DNA of 64,000 bases. Source: Utricularia gibba. Lineage: Eukaryota; Streptophyta; Magnoliopsida; Lamiales; Lentibulariaceae. This document shows positions 25,719 through 38,316 of this stretch, piece by piece; the stretch's first letter is position 1; each line of letters begins with the position of its first letter. The notes beneath the pieces were generated by a model, which saw only the letters and a program-made list of their open reading frames with translations, was not told where the DNA came from and searched no databases. The stretch is taken from contig CM007990.1 of the NCBI GenBank assembly GCA_002189035.1, positions 3,844,001 through 3,908,000 of the forward strand, in the 5' to 3' direction. Both the position numbers and the translations under genes were made by a program.

Positions 25719-26537
25719 TTTAAACCTCAAATGGTTTTCTAACCTTAAATGATCTTGGTTACTTGAATCATATTTATAATTTTTCGGATTTAATTTTTTA
25801 CGTTGATATACCACCTTATACTTAGATTTATCATTTCATGAATAAAATAAAGTTAGATTAACTCGATCCTATTGATTTCTATTCAAAAAGATATGTTTAC
25901 ATACTCACATCTTTATTTTTAATCTATTTCTAGTTGGGTTGCCTAACAAGTGTTTTTCCATTACTCTCTCTTGGATTTTATCCTGTAATTAATGACACAA
26001 AACTGCCTAACACAAGTTCCGTCACACTAACAAGACAACAAGTGTAAATAAAGTATTCAAGTACAAAGAATAACAGTAAAATGAATTCTATTACGACAAC
26101 ACTGTTCCTAATTAGGAGCAAAATTGTATTTGTAAATAAAACATCTATAATTGTCGATATTAAAGCATTAAATATGAAAGAGAATGAAGTATATATTTAT
26201 ATATTGTTGTTTGAAATATATATTTACAAAATTTCTTTTATCAGCATTTGTTGAAAATATTTGTAATATTGAAGTATACGATTTATTTTTGGATAAATAT
26301 AAATAATTCGAATGTTATTTACTAAACTATTCCAACCAACCCTACTATTTATTTGATATTATTATATATTTTTATTTTTTTACCCTTGCAAGATAAAAAA
26401 AAGTGTACGTACATTTTCCTGTCTATTAATATTAGAGACAAATGAAGAGCGAGTAGTGGCCGTGAACACTCCATAGAATTTTTTTGATTCTCTGATAAAA
26501 AGAACTCAGAGCGCGAAGGAAAATCACACCTTTGGAC

Positions 26538-29500
26538 ATGTCTGTGGCCGTGTCTCCTCCGTCTCCATTTGCTGGCCACAATTCATTGTTCACTGTAAGC
26601 TGCGGTGGTTGTCATTTCCGATTCTTCTTTTACTTTTTTTTTTTTTTTCATTTTCCAGTGTAAGCCACCAACGTTTTCGTGTCTGCTCGCAGCAATTTAA
26701 TTTTCTTAATCTGGGTTTTGATGATTTCTCGAGTTGTTAGAGACTCTTCGACGTGTTCTTGTTGGTAGTTGCGTCATCAAAATAAAGTACATGAAATTTA
26801 TTTTTGGTTGTAGAGAAGGAAGTCACTTAAGAGACGTGCTGCGTATTCCACGTTTAGGTTTCATGTAAAAGCGATATATTGGGGCCCAAAAAAGATCACA
26901 AGATCTGCCAAACCAGAAGAATCATCTCTTGGTTATTTCAATTTGACAGAGTTAGCGCCTGAGGTATAATCTGTGATGATGCTTGTGTTGTGAAATATGT
27001 GATCCTAAACATAAATATGTGCACTGTATGTGGTATTTTTTTCTGGGATTGTTACAGGGAGATACACTTAATTTGGGTAAACCATCGAAAAAAGTTTCAG
27101 TTCAAGTGGTTTCTTCTATTGTCGACATTCCAGCAGATGAGTGGGATGCTTGCAGCAATGATGCAGCAGGTCCAGATAACTTCAATCCATTTCTCACCCA
27201 TGGTTTTCTTTCAAGCTTAGAGGAATCAAGTAGTGCTGTGAAGGTGGGAAACTCACTTCTGTAACTTCCCCTTGATTTTGAATGGATATGAAAATTCAAT
27301 TTCGACCAGGAATTTGGCAAGAAAATTATGCGTATATGGTCATAGTCATGCACATATTTGCTGCTTCACTATTGACGATTTGAGATTGAAAACATGTGGC
27401 ATTAATTTATTTTGCTAAGTTCCTATTTCTCCTTTCGGCATCATCCATGGTTCCTGGTTCTTACGTGGCAGTATAAATGATTGTTACCAGGAGACAGGAT
27501 GGAGTCCGCAGCATATTTTTGCTCAGGATGACTCTGGTAATGTTCTTGGCGTGGTTCCTCTATACCTGAAAAGGTTTGGTTTTTAACATGAAATGTTTTC
27601 CTTTATCAGGAAGAAACATTCTTAGTTTCTTTAGTTTAATTATGGAACACATTTGGTAATTTGAATGCTAAGTAAACAGCGGGGCATGCATAAATTTTAA
27701 TTACAATGATTTAACACTCTGGCATGGTAACTCTTCTTCTTTTAATTGGTTGATTTAACATTGCAGCCACTCTTATGGTGAATATGTATTCGATCATTCC
27801 TGGGCAGATGCATATTATAGTTGTGGGTCAAGATATTATCCCAAATTTCAGAGTTGTGTGCCTTTTACGCCAGTGACTGGCCCAAGGATCTTGGTCCGCA
27901 ATACAGATTACAGAAGTCAGATTTTTGATATTTTGGTTTCTGCTTTGGTGGCTCTTACAATCAAGGTATTCCAGCATAGTTTCTGTAAGATTCTACCAGT
28001 ATTGTTTCCTCATCAATCTGTAAGTGCTTATCTTTGTGCGCCTAATGGTTTCTTGCAGCTTGAAGTTTCATCACTGCATATTACTTTTTCCACTGAAAGT
28101 GAGTGGTGTAAATTGAGGGAGAAGGGCTTTCTGCAGAGAGTTGGGATGCAGTATCACTGGAAAAATCGTAATTATAGAAAGTAAACACGTTTATTCTCTT
28201 GCTATTTGCATCGGTTGAAAGGAAAATGAAAATTATGTCTTTTTTGTTGTATCTTATAGGACTGAAAAGCAACTATATTCAACTTTTTTGGCATCTAATC
28301 AATCCTGCATAGGTTTTTATATATCTGGAAAATTGCCAGTCCACTTTCGTAATTTAGTTTCTTTGACTCCTAAATTCAATGAAATTAGCTACAAAATAAA
28401 TGAGCTGGTAGTATAGCTAATAAGATTTTCTAAATCATTTTGCTCCATTTGCAGTTTTGATGAGTTTTTGATGGACATGAAGCAAAGCAAAAGGAAAAAT
28501 ATTCGTCAAGAACGCAAGAAGGTACAATTGGGCAGACCTTAAGTTCCTCCTTTATTTTTCGACCTGCTAATGTGATCATTCTGAAACATCGGGATTAAGC
28601 TTCGCTCTTGCTTTGTCAACTGTTACATGATCACTGTCTCAAGAATGAAAAATTTATAACTGACGGGACGTGTAATCTCATGTGAATAACTGTTGAATAT
28701 AGTATTTAATTTTTTTTCTGGAGCTTTTGTACTTTTGGGATGAAAAAAGGAATCTCTTGGTGTTATGCCACCATAGGATGAGTTTTAATCACCTGTCTAC
28801 CTGGAAAATAATGTAACACGAAAACTTCGTTCCTCCAGATATCTGCCCAGAATTTGATCATGAAGCGACTTCGAGGAGATGAAATTAAGGTACCCTTTGA
28901 ATAGTGTAGGGTTTACTCCTATCTTATGACTACAACCTTGGTTCGTTGGAAGACTGGCATTTCCTAGTTGCTTATGATCAGAATTGTCACATGGCTATCA
29001 TCCTTTTTATGTGGTTTTTTTAAAGAACAACGCACATTTGGATATAATCTGCATTTTTACACCTACTGTTTTCTACTTTTTGATGGACCAGCTATTGTCG
29101 CTTTAATTGTGCAACATTTTTTACCGTGCATGTTTTAGGCAAAGCACTGGGATACATTCTACAAGTTCTACCGGAATACGACTGATAACAAGTTGGTTTC
29201 TTGTATGATCTTTTTGAGTGTGTTGTATTTTCCAAACTTGAACGGTGTATCCACATTCTTTAGGTGGGGAAGTCCTTATCTAACGAGAGAGTTCTTCCAC
29301 AACATGGCTTCAAAGTTGGGCAATAAAGTGCTCCTTGTTACGGCTGAAGAAGATGATGAGATTGTTGCTGGAGCTCTAAATCTTATAGGTGGTGATACAC
29401 TATATGGGCGTTTATGGGGTTGTCTCCCGCGTACATACTACCCAAGCTTGCATTTTGAAGCATGCTATTACCAGGTTTTGCTTTCTGCTTTGTGCTGTCG

Positions 29501-29932
29501 ACCAGGGACCTTTTCAGATACTTTCGTTCCTATCCATAGTTCATTCATGATTTGTATGATTGCCCCTCACATTACAGGCTATAGAAGCTGCAATTGAGCT
29601 GGGTCTTAAGACTGTAGAGGCAGGGGCTCAAGGTGAGCATAAAATACAGAGGGGGTACCTCCCTGTGATGACATATAGTTCCCACTATATTCTGGATGAA
29701 GAGTTCAGGAAAGTAATTTCGAACTTCTTGGTACGAGAAAAAGCTCAGGTATCGCTATCACTTCACTATATATATTATCCTTCAACCTCATGATACAGCA
29801 GTAGTATTCTTTTCTAGCTTTCACGAAGTTTGAATTCATGATGAACCTCTGGATTTTTTTCCTGGTCCGCAGCTTGAGCATGTGATGAAAATATTGCATG
29901 ACTCTGGTCCATTCAAGGATGATGTTGTTTGA
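26538..29932 (+). CDS. FemAB-like acyl-CoA N-acyltransferase (PF04339 type)
   Basis: A 469-residue protein from twelve exons: 26538-26594, 26814-26963, 27058-27243, 27491-27573, 27767-27965, 28059-28180, 28455-28521, 28839-28889, 29139-29191, 29264-29474, 29578-29748, 29873-29932. All junctions are GT-AG and in phase. It matches the FemAB_like / peptidoglycan-recognition family found in bacteria and as single genes in plants (Arabidopsis At2g23390 type). Landmarks are FNPFLTHGFLSSLEES, a WADAYYS-YYPKFQSCVPFTPVTGPR block, KRKNIRQERKK, SPYLTREFF, GDTLYGRLWGC and EAGAQGEHKIQRGYLP. The N-terminus (about the first 50 residues, Ser/Arg-rich, few acids) looks like an organelle transit peptide, probably plastid. 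The substrate is unknown; GNAT-fold acyl transfer is inferred from the family. Confidence 0.9.
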
Positions 29933-30310
29933 AGACAGATGTTGGTGAAGGAAACCAGCAGTGCTCTTCTTCGATGCCCAACCTGTGCTAGCAGCATCAT
30001 TTAGGCTCGAACCATGGTGATTATGGAGATGCACTCTGAAGTGTACTTGTGTATAGATAGAAACTTCATGAAAACCAATATAAGACAAGGGAGCATGAGT
30101 ATGGGCACCTTCATTATTGCCGATGTACTTGTATATAATTATGTATTTTTTTCTGTGGGCAAACAGAAATTGCTCTGCAGAACTAAATGAATATTGCCAT
30201 CAACATTTTTGTGCAATCCATGATCAATATTTATACAATATTTTGGATGTTTGTAAGTGATTTTTCCTTATGATAAAAAAAAAAAATTGTGCCATAGGAT
30301 GTGTTTTTCC

Positions 30311-31558
30311 GGCCAATTTAGTTAAATGCTTGTGTCATAAAATTTTTTTGTTAAAATAATTATTGTTTTAATATTATTATCAAACTACTTATGTTTACTA
30401 ATTATTTTTGTAAAAATACCTGCGTTTTTTTCATTTTTAACATACATGATTTCTTATGAAAATAACTGTTGTTTAATAAAATCTATTTATTTTACTTTAT
30501 TTGTTATTTTCACAAATTAGTTCTTATTTTTCAATTTACATCATAGTTAATTATAATGTACTAGATATTAAATATATTTTCAATAAATAAATTTTATTAA
30601 TAATATAAATGTATTTATTCAATTGTACATTAATGATATTGATTTTATAATTTTAATAATCTTGATTAATTAGATACTAAGAAATAAAAAAATAATCATG
30701 TACTAAATTAAGAATTAAAAAAAATTAAAATAAAATTACATCATGTCTCTCTAATAATGTATAAGTTGAATAATTTTGTTAATATGATCTTGTGAGATCA
30801 AAATACTTACTATTTTTTATCATTACACAAATATATATTATTTCTTATTTTTTATTAGAATACTTATGTTATTGTTATTTCAAATAACATAATTATTAAT
30901 TTTATTATTTATATAACACTGTTCTAATTAAATATAACTGTAGTTTTAAAAAAAATCGAAAGATTTTAATTGAAAATAAATTTTAAACATTTTTAATTTA
31001 ATTTTATTAAGAAACTTGTAATTTATTAATGGAGATGTACTTGACAAAATATTTCGAAATTTGTGATATATTGGATTAATTGTTTATTGGATTTGAAAAT
31101 ATTTTGATTTATAAAAGGATGTTGAATGTAAATAATTTCATATTAAAATATAAAGATTTTAAAAATTTAACTTCTTTGTTGTATTGGTGTGGGATGAATA
31201 AAAATATGATAAGATTAAGAAAATCAAATCTTTTGTATTAATGTCAATTCATGATTTATATTATAATTTTATATTTTTAGTGTTTAATCATTATTTTTTT
31301 CTTTGTCAATAAAATTAATATGTTTCAATATTTTTTTGATAGTAATAATTCATAATATTAAAGATAAACTAATATATTTTAAAGTATCATATCATATATT
31401 TAAATAGAATAAAAATAATAGGTATTACAATAATACATTCAAAATAACAGGTATTTCTATAATAATAAAACCAATAACAGATAGTTTAATGAACAAAAAA
31501 AACAACAGTCATTTTAATAAAAAACTTTTCTAACATAGGCATTTCATTAAATTTCTGG
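30311..31558. mobile_element. Mutator-like TIR element, non-autonomous
   Basis: A 1,248-bp, very AT-rich, non-coding block with long imperfect terminal inverted repeats. The left end (CCAATTTAGTTAAATGC) and the reverse-complemented right end (CCAGAAATTTAATGAAATGC) align and similarity continues inward for roughly 120-150 bases, including TTAAAAT..TTGTTTT and AAATACCTG. It is flanked by tgtttttcc (30302-30310) and tatttttcc (31559-31567), a 9-bp direct repeat with one mismatch, the target-site size of Mutator-like elements. Family assignment rests on TIR length and target-site size. It sits between the 3' ends of the FemAB-like and DUF707 genes. Confidence 0.6.
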
Positions 31559-31640
31559 TATTTTTCCTGTGGTTTTTGTATCTGGTTTCCTTCATGTACA
31601 TGTATTCGGGTAATTCATGAAGAAGCTATCCTGAAAAAAA

Positions 31641-34088
31641 TCATTCATCTGGACTTGCGTGAGCTGGTTTCTCCAATGGTGCTTTCTTGTATGGATCGAT
31701 CCAGCAGTCATCTTTCTCAACCGCCTTTTGCCATCGATCCCTGAATTCCCTCATCTCGCGGTATGACTTCATTCGTACCTAAATTGCAAAAAGTAAGTTT
31801 TTTCTTTAATGAGGGAGAAAAAAGTGAGTTAGCACAGCCATTTTTGAGTGTATGCGTTTAGTGTGTATACAGGAAAACTTACTTGATTTCTGTGATCATC
31901 CTTTTTTGCAGACAAACTTTCCTGCAAAGTGGTGCATCTCTGGTCATGAACACTGTAAATCACCGGAGTTGAGAGCAGAAGGTTGTGGAAGAGTGGCAGG
32001 TATACCTCGTTCTTTTCAGCAGTGCTTCCAAGAGTAGGGAGCGCTACATGAGCTATATACTCTTCATCCACCACACCTACTTTTTGCTTCCGATCGCCTT
32101 GTGCACAGTAGCCGAGCTGCATGTCGAGGCCCCAGGCGTGAATCAGGTCATTCTGCAGAGCAAATGATCAGCTCTGTTTTCACTTCTGATGTTAGCAGGA
32201 GGGATGCACACAAGGGCAGCATAATTGTAGTGGAACTTGAATGAGACTTCTGGTTTCAAATGAAGCGATGCAGATTACCTGAATCATATACCAAGTGCAA
32301 CGCCATGCAGCTTTTGAAAACACAGGGGCCATCATCTCCACCCAACTGCATCAACATTTTGATGCATGTTACTGTGAACAAAGACATCAAAGCCGAGAAG
32401 AATGAGATCGTGTTGAGTGTCTTTTTACCCTATACATGGAGGTGAATCACTGTTTGAATCACACCTTCCATTTCTATTGTGTCTCCTGTTTCGTTAACAC
32501 GAGAGTTTTTCAGAACTCAGAAACTATATAATATAAATACTGTTCTTTTTCTGACCTGTGCACTCTTGATCTCTTGTTCCTTACAGTAATCTGATGATGA
32601 ATCTCTGATTTTCCGGGTTCAAGACCTGGTTGTGAAATTTCAAGGCCTTCTTCTTTGATGATCGATAAGTATCTGCTTACCAATAGCAGAAACAGAATTT
32701 CTGAACAGCAATGTAGATGTAGCTCATAGCATAATTTCCAACTGCAACTGACTTTCACACCTTAAAGGATGGAAATTTTCGACTTCAAGGTCCTCGTCCC
32801 ACAGAAAAATGTAGTCATACTCATCGACAATATCCGGATGAAGAAACCGCTTGGCAAACCACCTGTAAAGCTCCATCCATGAGTATAAAGAAGTGCGACC
32901 AGTGTTCTCATGAAAGAGACATCCTGTCATGTGGGCTTCACCATTTCGTCTGTTTTTCTGCAGAAATATGGATGACTTTGTCATGCCATTCTTGATCTTT
33001 CCACTCATCCACTCGATCATCATAATGAAACAGGACCACAGAGAAATTATCGTGGATGAACTGCACAGAAAACCAGAGAGTATACATGATGCTTACATGG
33101 GAAGGAACAGAGCTAACAACCAACAGTTGAGAAAACAACTATACCTTTGTAACAGTTTTATCTACCAACGCTTTCTGCTTAATCCCAATAGGCATAGCCA
33201 GCAAATTCTTCTTCTGATCCAGCTTTTTCTGATACCAAGTCAGCAGACTGTAAACAAAACATGTGCTTATCTTTCAGGAGAAAGGAGGCTAGCAACAAAT
33301 ACATTTACACGGCCCCATAGAGGTTGCATTTCCAAGTCTGTAGTCTTGGAAATGATCCCTTCCGGCAAAGCATCGCTACCTAGAGGCTTGCATTTGGCCT
33401 ACAAGAAAATTGCTTTCACTAGTGAGTCCTCTTTCTGCCAGATTCTAAATTGTGAATAAACGAGCCATATTCACCAACATTGCATCTATCGGATGGTGGC
33501 GCTTCTGTCATTGCAGCCGTCCTCTCCTTGGTTTCTTGTGTCATTGGTATCTAAAAAAGTAATGTACTTTTGAGTTCATAATCTCGACTGAATTCTTATG
33601 CAAGAATGAGAAGAGTGGCACAGAGTGCTCAAACTTGTGAAGATTACCACAAGATGGACATGATCTACATTCAAGGGTGGACTCCTCAGTGGAACTTGAA
33701 AAGATAGCTGCAGGTTTAATGAGCACTTTCATTTAAAAAAAAATGTTCAAAAGGACAGAGTTCTGCAGGGTGCAAAGTAAATCAAACAAGGCCCCTGTGT
33801 GGAAGTGATTTGCCACGGAAACCGGTACTGGAATCCAACTTCACTTAAACTCGTTTTTATTCCTGTACTGGAACCGAAACTGCACTGCTTCGAAACACCA
33901 GTAAGCATGTGCAAGGAATGAAGTGAGTAATGGCAGATTACCCGCAAAGAGTCTCTTTGCAGCCATGCACCACAAAGTAAAAATGCACTACAGAGCAAGA
34001 GCAGTGTGAAGAACAGAGAGCATATACATGATCTGCTCCTCGGGTTGGAGAAATGAGAAAACTGAAAAAAACCGGAAAAACTGGTCAT
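31641..34088 (-). CDS. DUF707 family membrane protein
   Basis: A 412-residue protein of the plant DUF707 family (At1g08040/At1g61240 type, sometimes labelled lysine-ketoglutarate reductase trans-splicing related). Exons, high to low: 34088-33942, 33707-33648, 33550-33479, 33398-33309, 33228-33145, 33060-32942, 32862-32761, 32672-32556, 32485-32429, 32345-32279, 32152-32006, 31921-31883, 31778-31641. One N-terminal membrane anchor (CSLFFTLLLLCSAFLLCGAW), then GSDALPEGIISKTTDLEMQPLW, NLLAMPIGIKQK, VVLFHYDDRVDEW, WWFAKRFLHPDIV-EYDYIFLWDEDLEVENF, GLEISQPGLEP, WVEMMAPVFSKAAWRCTWYMIQ and LGYCAQGDR. FLWDEDLEVENF resembles the DxD metal site of Golgi glycosyltransferases, so a type II Golgi enzyme is plausible but unproven. 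Exon 3 and its donor (AAT|gttggt) are the least certain parts. Confidence 0.87.
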
Positions 34089-34740
34089 ATATCATCACAA
34101 AAAGAATGAATCTCAACCCCAGATACAAAAACATAATCCCCTTTCATTACACTCAAAAAGTTCCTACTATTCCAAAATCCAACCTTTCACAAGCTCCAAG
34201 AAAACAGACCTTTCTTTTCTTCCAAAACTCATCGTGAAACATTCACAGAGACCAGCAAATCAAACGACAATATCGTACACAGAAACTAAGAATATATTAA
34301 AAAGCAAAACCAGAAAACGTACAGCATGATATGTACTCATTATGAAGCTGCCTGAGACAGTCGAATAATGAAAAGGGCTGTCTTTTCTTTCTTCTTTTTG
34401 TTTCCTTCTGAATCTCCAACAACAGCAAATCACAAACTGTAACAGAAGAAGAGCCTCCCCCTTCCCACGGCGGTCCGCTGACCCCTTCTTCAGACGTCAA
34501 CCACCTTTCTCTATACATACATGATACACCACACAATCAGAGTGCATGTATATATATCTCAGCGTCTTTGCTGGGCAACAGAGACCTGGTAACTAAAAAT
34601 AATGGTCCTTGCTTCACAAGACACCAAAAACATCAATCTCCCAAATTGTTTCACCTACCGTTAAGACTTGTTACAAGGATTAAGGCACCAGAAGAGAAGC
34701 TTAAGGACCCCATGTCACCCCCCAGCTTCATGTAACGGGA

Positions 34741-34747
34741 ATTTATA
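34741..34747 (-). promoter_or_regulatory. Putative TATA box upstream of DUF707 gene
   Basis: TATAAAT followed by TCCCG on the minus strand, about 650 bases upstream of the ATG at 34088. It would imply a leader of about 620 bases that is pyrimidine-rich and may contain an intron. Positional support only. Confidence 0.3.
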
Positions 34748-34799
34748 GCTTCTTTTACATGAAATGAAATGATTTTATCAGCGGTGCGCTATGCTGACT

Positions 34800-35930
34800 C
34801 CAAACTCTGAAATGGAAGGAGATGAAGCACCAGTAATAGGTGATTTAACGATTACGCAATATTAATACAATAATATATACCTAATTAACTAAAATACTTA
34901 AATTTAAATAAATAATTTCTAAATTCATCGAATCTAATTTTTAATTCAAAAAAACTTTATTCATAATAAAAAACGCAGTGCATTCGAAACCTGGAAAATA
35001 AAATAAAAATTGCATGAGGTCGTGGAGCGATGAGCACGAGGAGAGATGACCAATGAGGTATAAACACGTGGCGTTGGGGCCCAATGAATTGACTTTTAAT
35101 AGCGATGATTCAAATATGTGAACGCCAAAACTGAAATTCGTTTTTCGCATTTAAATAGATATTTATTTTGTCTGATCTCCGTATCCCACAGCCTCCTGTG
35201 CCCTTGAATGATTGCGGAAAAAATCATCCCAATCTCCTTGATAATATAACCAAATTTCCTCAGTAAATAATAAATAATCATATCATAGATGACATGAGGA
35301 TGTCTTCATTTAATCATGCAGTTATATTATATGGTTTTTTTTAAGAAAGCTATCAACCTTCCTTGTCAAGACTGGGCGGGGGCACTTTCGTCCTCCAAGG
35401 GATATGTAATTTGAAGGTATGATTATATAGAGTACAATCAGTTTTAAGATTATGTAAATAAAATTAATTTCAAATTATAAAACTGTTGTGTGATATAATA
35501 CAAAAAATTATATTTATAAAATTTAATAAAATAAAATATATGTTATAAAGTATAATATATTAAAGTGTTATATAATTTAATATTATGATATGAATATATT
35601 TTTAGAATAAATAATTTAATAATTTCTTAAGTTAATCATATAATATGATTTTTTTATTTTATTATATAACGATTAAAAATTAGAATTTTTAAAAATTAAA
35701 CACAATCATTTAAAAAAAATAATAGCACAAAAGGACATCAACTCAAAGGTTGCTTAGATTGGAAATTGATTTGACGCATTTGATTGAACACATGTCATTT
35801 TCTTTTTCAAAAATAAATTTTATGATTTCTGATAGTTTAAGTTTATTTGGATAAGGCGTGAAAATATTTTTGCATATTTTGGAAAATAAAGGCATGAAAA
35901 TATTAAGAAGTCCCCAGAACGTTACAACTT
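34800..35930. other. Intergenic; nothing supported
   Basis: AT-rich spacer between the divergently transcribed DUF707 and CMC2 genes. Short frames at 34941-35150 and 35096-35281 (minus) have no recognisable content. Confidence 0.5.
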
Positions 35931-36799
35931 TCGTGCGGGTCGGAGCTTACCCGACAAGGAATTTCGCAGCCTCGAATTTATGTTCAGTCCGCATTCGAAC
36001 ACGTGTTGAATTGCAGGGCCGCAGCGGCTTCTCGTTTTCTGCAGCGCACACACGCCCCTTCCGGCCGCCGACTTTTGTCACCGGTGAGTTTGTCCTTTCG
36101 TTTCGTGGCCATGATTTTGTTTTGCTCTCTATCTTTGTCCTGTGGTTCCCTTCGGTTCGATTTCTGCCTGTGCCTTAAGTCGCATACGGATAAGTGATCG
36201 ATTCGATTTCGATTGCAATTAATTCCTTTTCGAGCTCTAGTTGTGCCTTCTGCCGATGAGTTCAACCGAATTTGCAGCAAATGATCAGATAGAAACTGCG
36301 TCCGGCTCCTTTTTGCATTTTTTACTGAAAGTTCTTTTTAGTATGGTATAGGTTCTGTGGCTGTTAATCGATCTTCACTTTCACATCTTCATGGATTTAG
36401 ACCGAGATGTGCACGTCAATACGGGAGTGACATATACGGTTTTCAAATTTAGAACGTTCTTTTATTTACAAACTGTATAGAAATCTACCAGATTTTGAAC
36501 TGTTTAGAACGACTTAGAAGATGGCACGAAAAATACGAGATTCTTACAAGTAGCGTGTGACTTTGGGGGAACATGAAGTATGTTTTTCTTGAAATGTCTG
36601 GTATATGGAGTCCAAACAGGAGTCCAGAAGGGGTTGTGGACGAAAAAATGAGTTTTATTGAAATTCAAAATGAGAGCAGTTATGTGAAATATTGTTATGA
36701 AGCCCTGATTTTTATATCTAGTTGATGGATTTTTTCTTATGTAGTTGAAGTTCTGCAAGCATTTTTGGAGAAATTGTAAACAGATATAGCAACTAGGAA

Positions 36800-37225
36800 A
36801 TGCATCCACCTCTTACAATCCACAGACATCCAATGTGTGCCGAGGTAGGTTGCCTTTTAATATTAATCGTAGTTAATTCCTTCTTATATGAAATGGAATG
36901 GTCACATTTTGTTTCCAGATTATAGAAGCATTCCAGAAGTGCCATATGGATCACCCTATTGGGAAGTTTTTCAATGAGTGTGCTGATTGGAAGATTAAAC
37001 TTGATAAGTGTTTTCGTGAAGAAGTAAGTTCCTGTTTGCGCTGCTTCATTTTTTCTTGCAGTTTTTCTGGTGTGGAAAATAAAAGCTAAACCTTCTTCTC
37101 ACTTGTCACAGAAAGCACTTAAAAGAAAGGCAAATTTTGAAGAAAGCAAAAGACTCAGGGAGCGTTTGAGGGAATACAGGAAGGAAACTGCCGAAATGGA
37201 CAGAGTGGATGTGGCTCAAGCTTGA
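36800..37225 (+). CDS. CMC2: CMC2, COX assembly mitochondrial protein
   Basis: An 87-residue twin CX9C (CHCH) protein of the mitochondrial intermembrane space, a family needed for cytochrome c oxidase biogenesis and imported by the Mia40 disulfide relay. Exons: 36800-36844, 36919-37023, 37112-37225, all GT-AG and in phase. The start MHPPLTIHRHPMC is the family's conserved N-terminus. The cysteines form MC-X9-C (13 and 23) and C-X9-C (FNECADWKIKLDKCF). The C-terminus is a charged helix (KRKANFEESKRLRERLREYR). A non-coding 5' exon probably ends at 36083 (ccg|gtgagt), leaving a 5'-leader intron of about 0.7 kb. Length is normal. Confidence 0.93.
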
Positions 37226-37299
37226 GGCACGTAAAAATGTTCAGATGTCGAGTATAGACTGAGGATACAGGTGCTAATTCTGCAACCCAACAAATTCCA

Positions 37300-38310
37300 T
37301 TGGCTGTAGAGGGATAAAGTTTGGTAAGGGGATCGGAGCAGGCTACCAGGGGACAACATTTTTTGTTTAGAACTGTTACTCCCAACCCCCAAATTTCAAC
37401 ATTGAATAATTTCAGAGGCTTTCTGTCTCTCTGTCCTTCTGAAACCACTTTTCTTACTCATAGGCTACCTTCATGTCTTATATGAAAAATTACACTCAAG
37501 GTACATGAATCTTACATATTTACACCGAAACACCAGCCTGGCTTCTTGTTCTTGCTATGATAAGAGTGCATTAGAAAGTTATGGTGCATGGCTGCATGCG
37601 TGGGAGTTACACAAATATGCATATTTCCGAACATTCCCCGGCGCTCATCCACGAGTTTGTGCCGTGATTCGTTAAATTGATTGACTAGTTAACGTAATCA
37701 AAGGGAGCAAAATACCCAGGTACTGATTGAGATTGAGCTTCATGCCGATTCGTGTTCACAAAAGGCAAATATGGGCCCCGGTTTTATGAATATGGCTGCT
37801 GTATAGATTTTGAAAACTCTCCCTGTTTTTCTCTGGGCTTCCTATACATAGAAAATCATGTAGCGGTCGAGCTGCGGTAGTTAGTTTTGGAACATCATCA
37901 GGACTTGTTAATTGGTATGAGTCAACCATATGTTCATCTCTTATCAAAAAACGCAAACCCATTTTGCTAATATTATTTGCATTGTATACGTTTTGCTGGT
38001 GGATTTTGTTCTTGTTCTAATGGAAAATTCGAATCTTCGCTTCTGGATTGTGCACAGAACATGATGGGGAGTTCTTGGCTGGTTTCCCCAAAATATCTTT
38101 TGTTGTGAAAATTGATCTTTCTGGTGATTTGGAGTAATGCATTTCTGCTTTGTGATCCCATCTCTTGCTCATGCAATTTGCTTGAACTGGATGGGGGATT
38201 TTCCCGCTCTTGTTTTTGACTCTTGGAGGTCGTGAAGACATTGTTATGGTTACTGTGAGGTTATAGCACCTTCTTGGTTTCCTTATTCGGAGCTTAGGCA
38301 TGAATCCCAA
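37300..38310. other. 3' end of CMC2 and leader of the CDK-like gene
   Basis: No coding sequence recognised. The first part is 3' untranslated sequence of CMC2. The T-rich 37950-38310 is presumably promoter and 5' leader of the kinase gene. Confidence 0.45.
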
Positions 38311-38316
38311 TTCATG

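Noticed and set aside
33409-33478. Alternative 3' extension of DUF707 exon 3
   Set aside because: The open frame continues past AAT|gttggt, but using the next donor (G|gtgaat) would put the conserved next exon out of phase.
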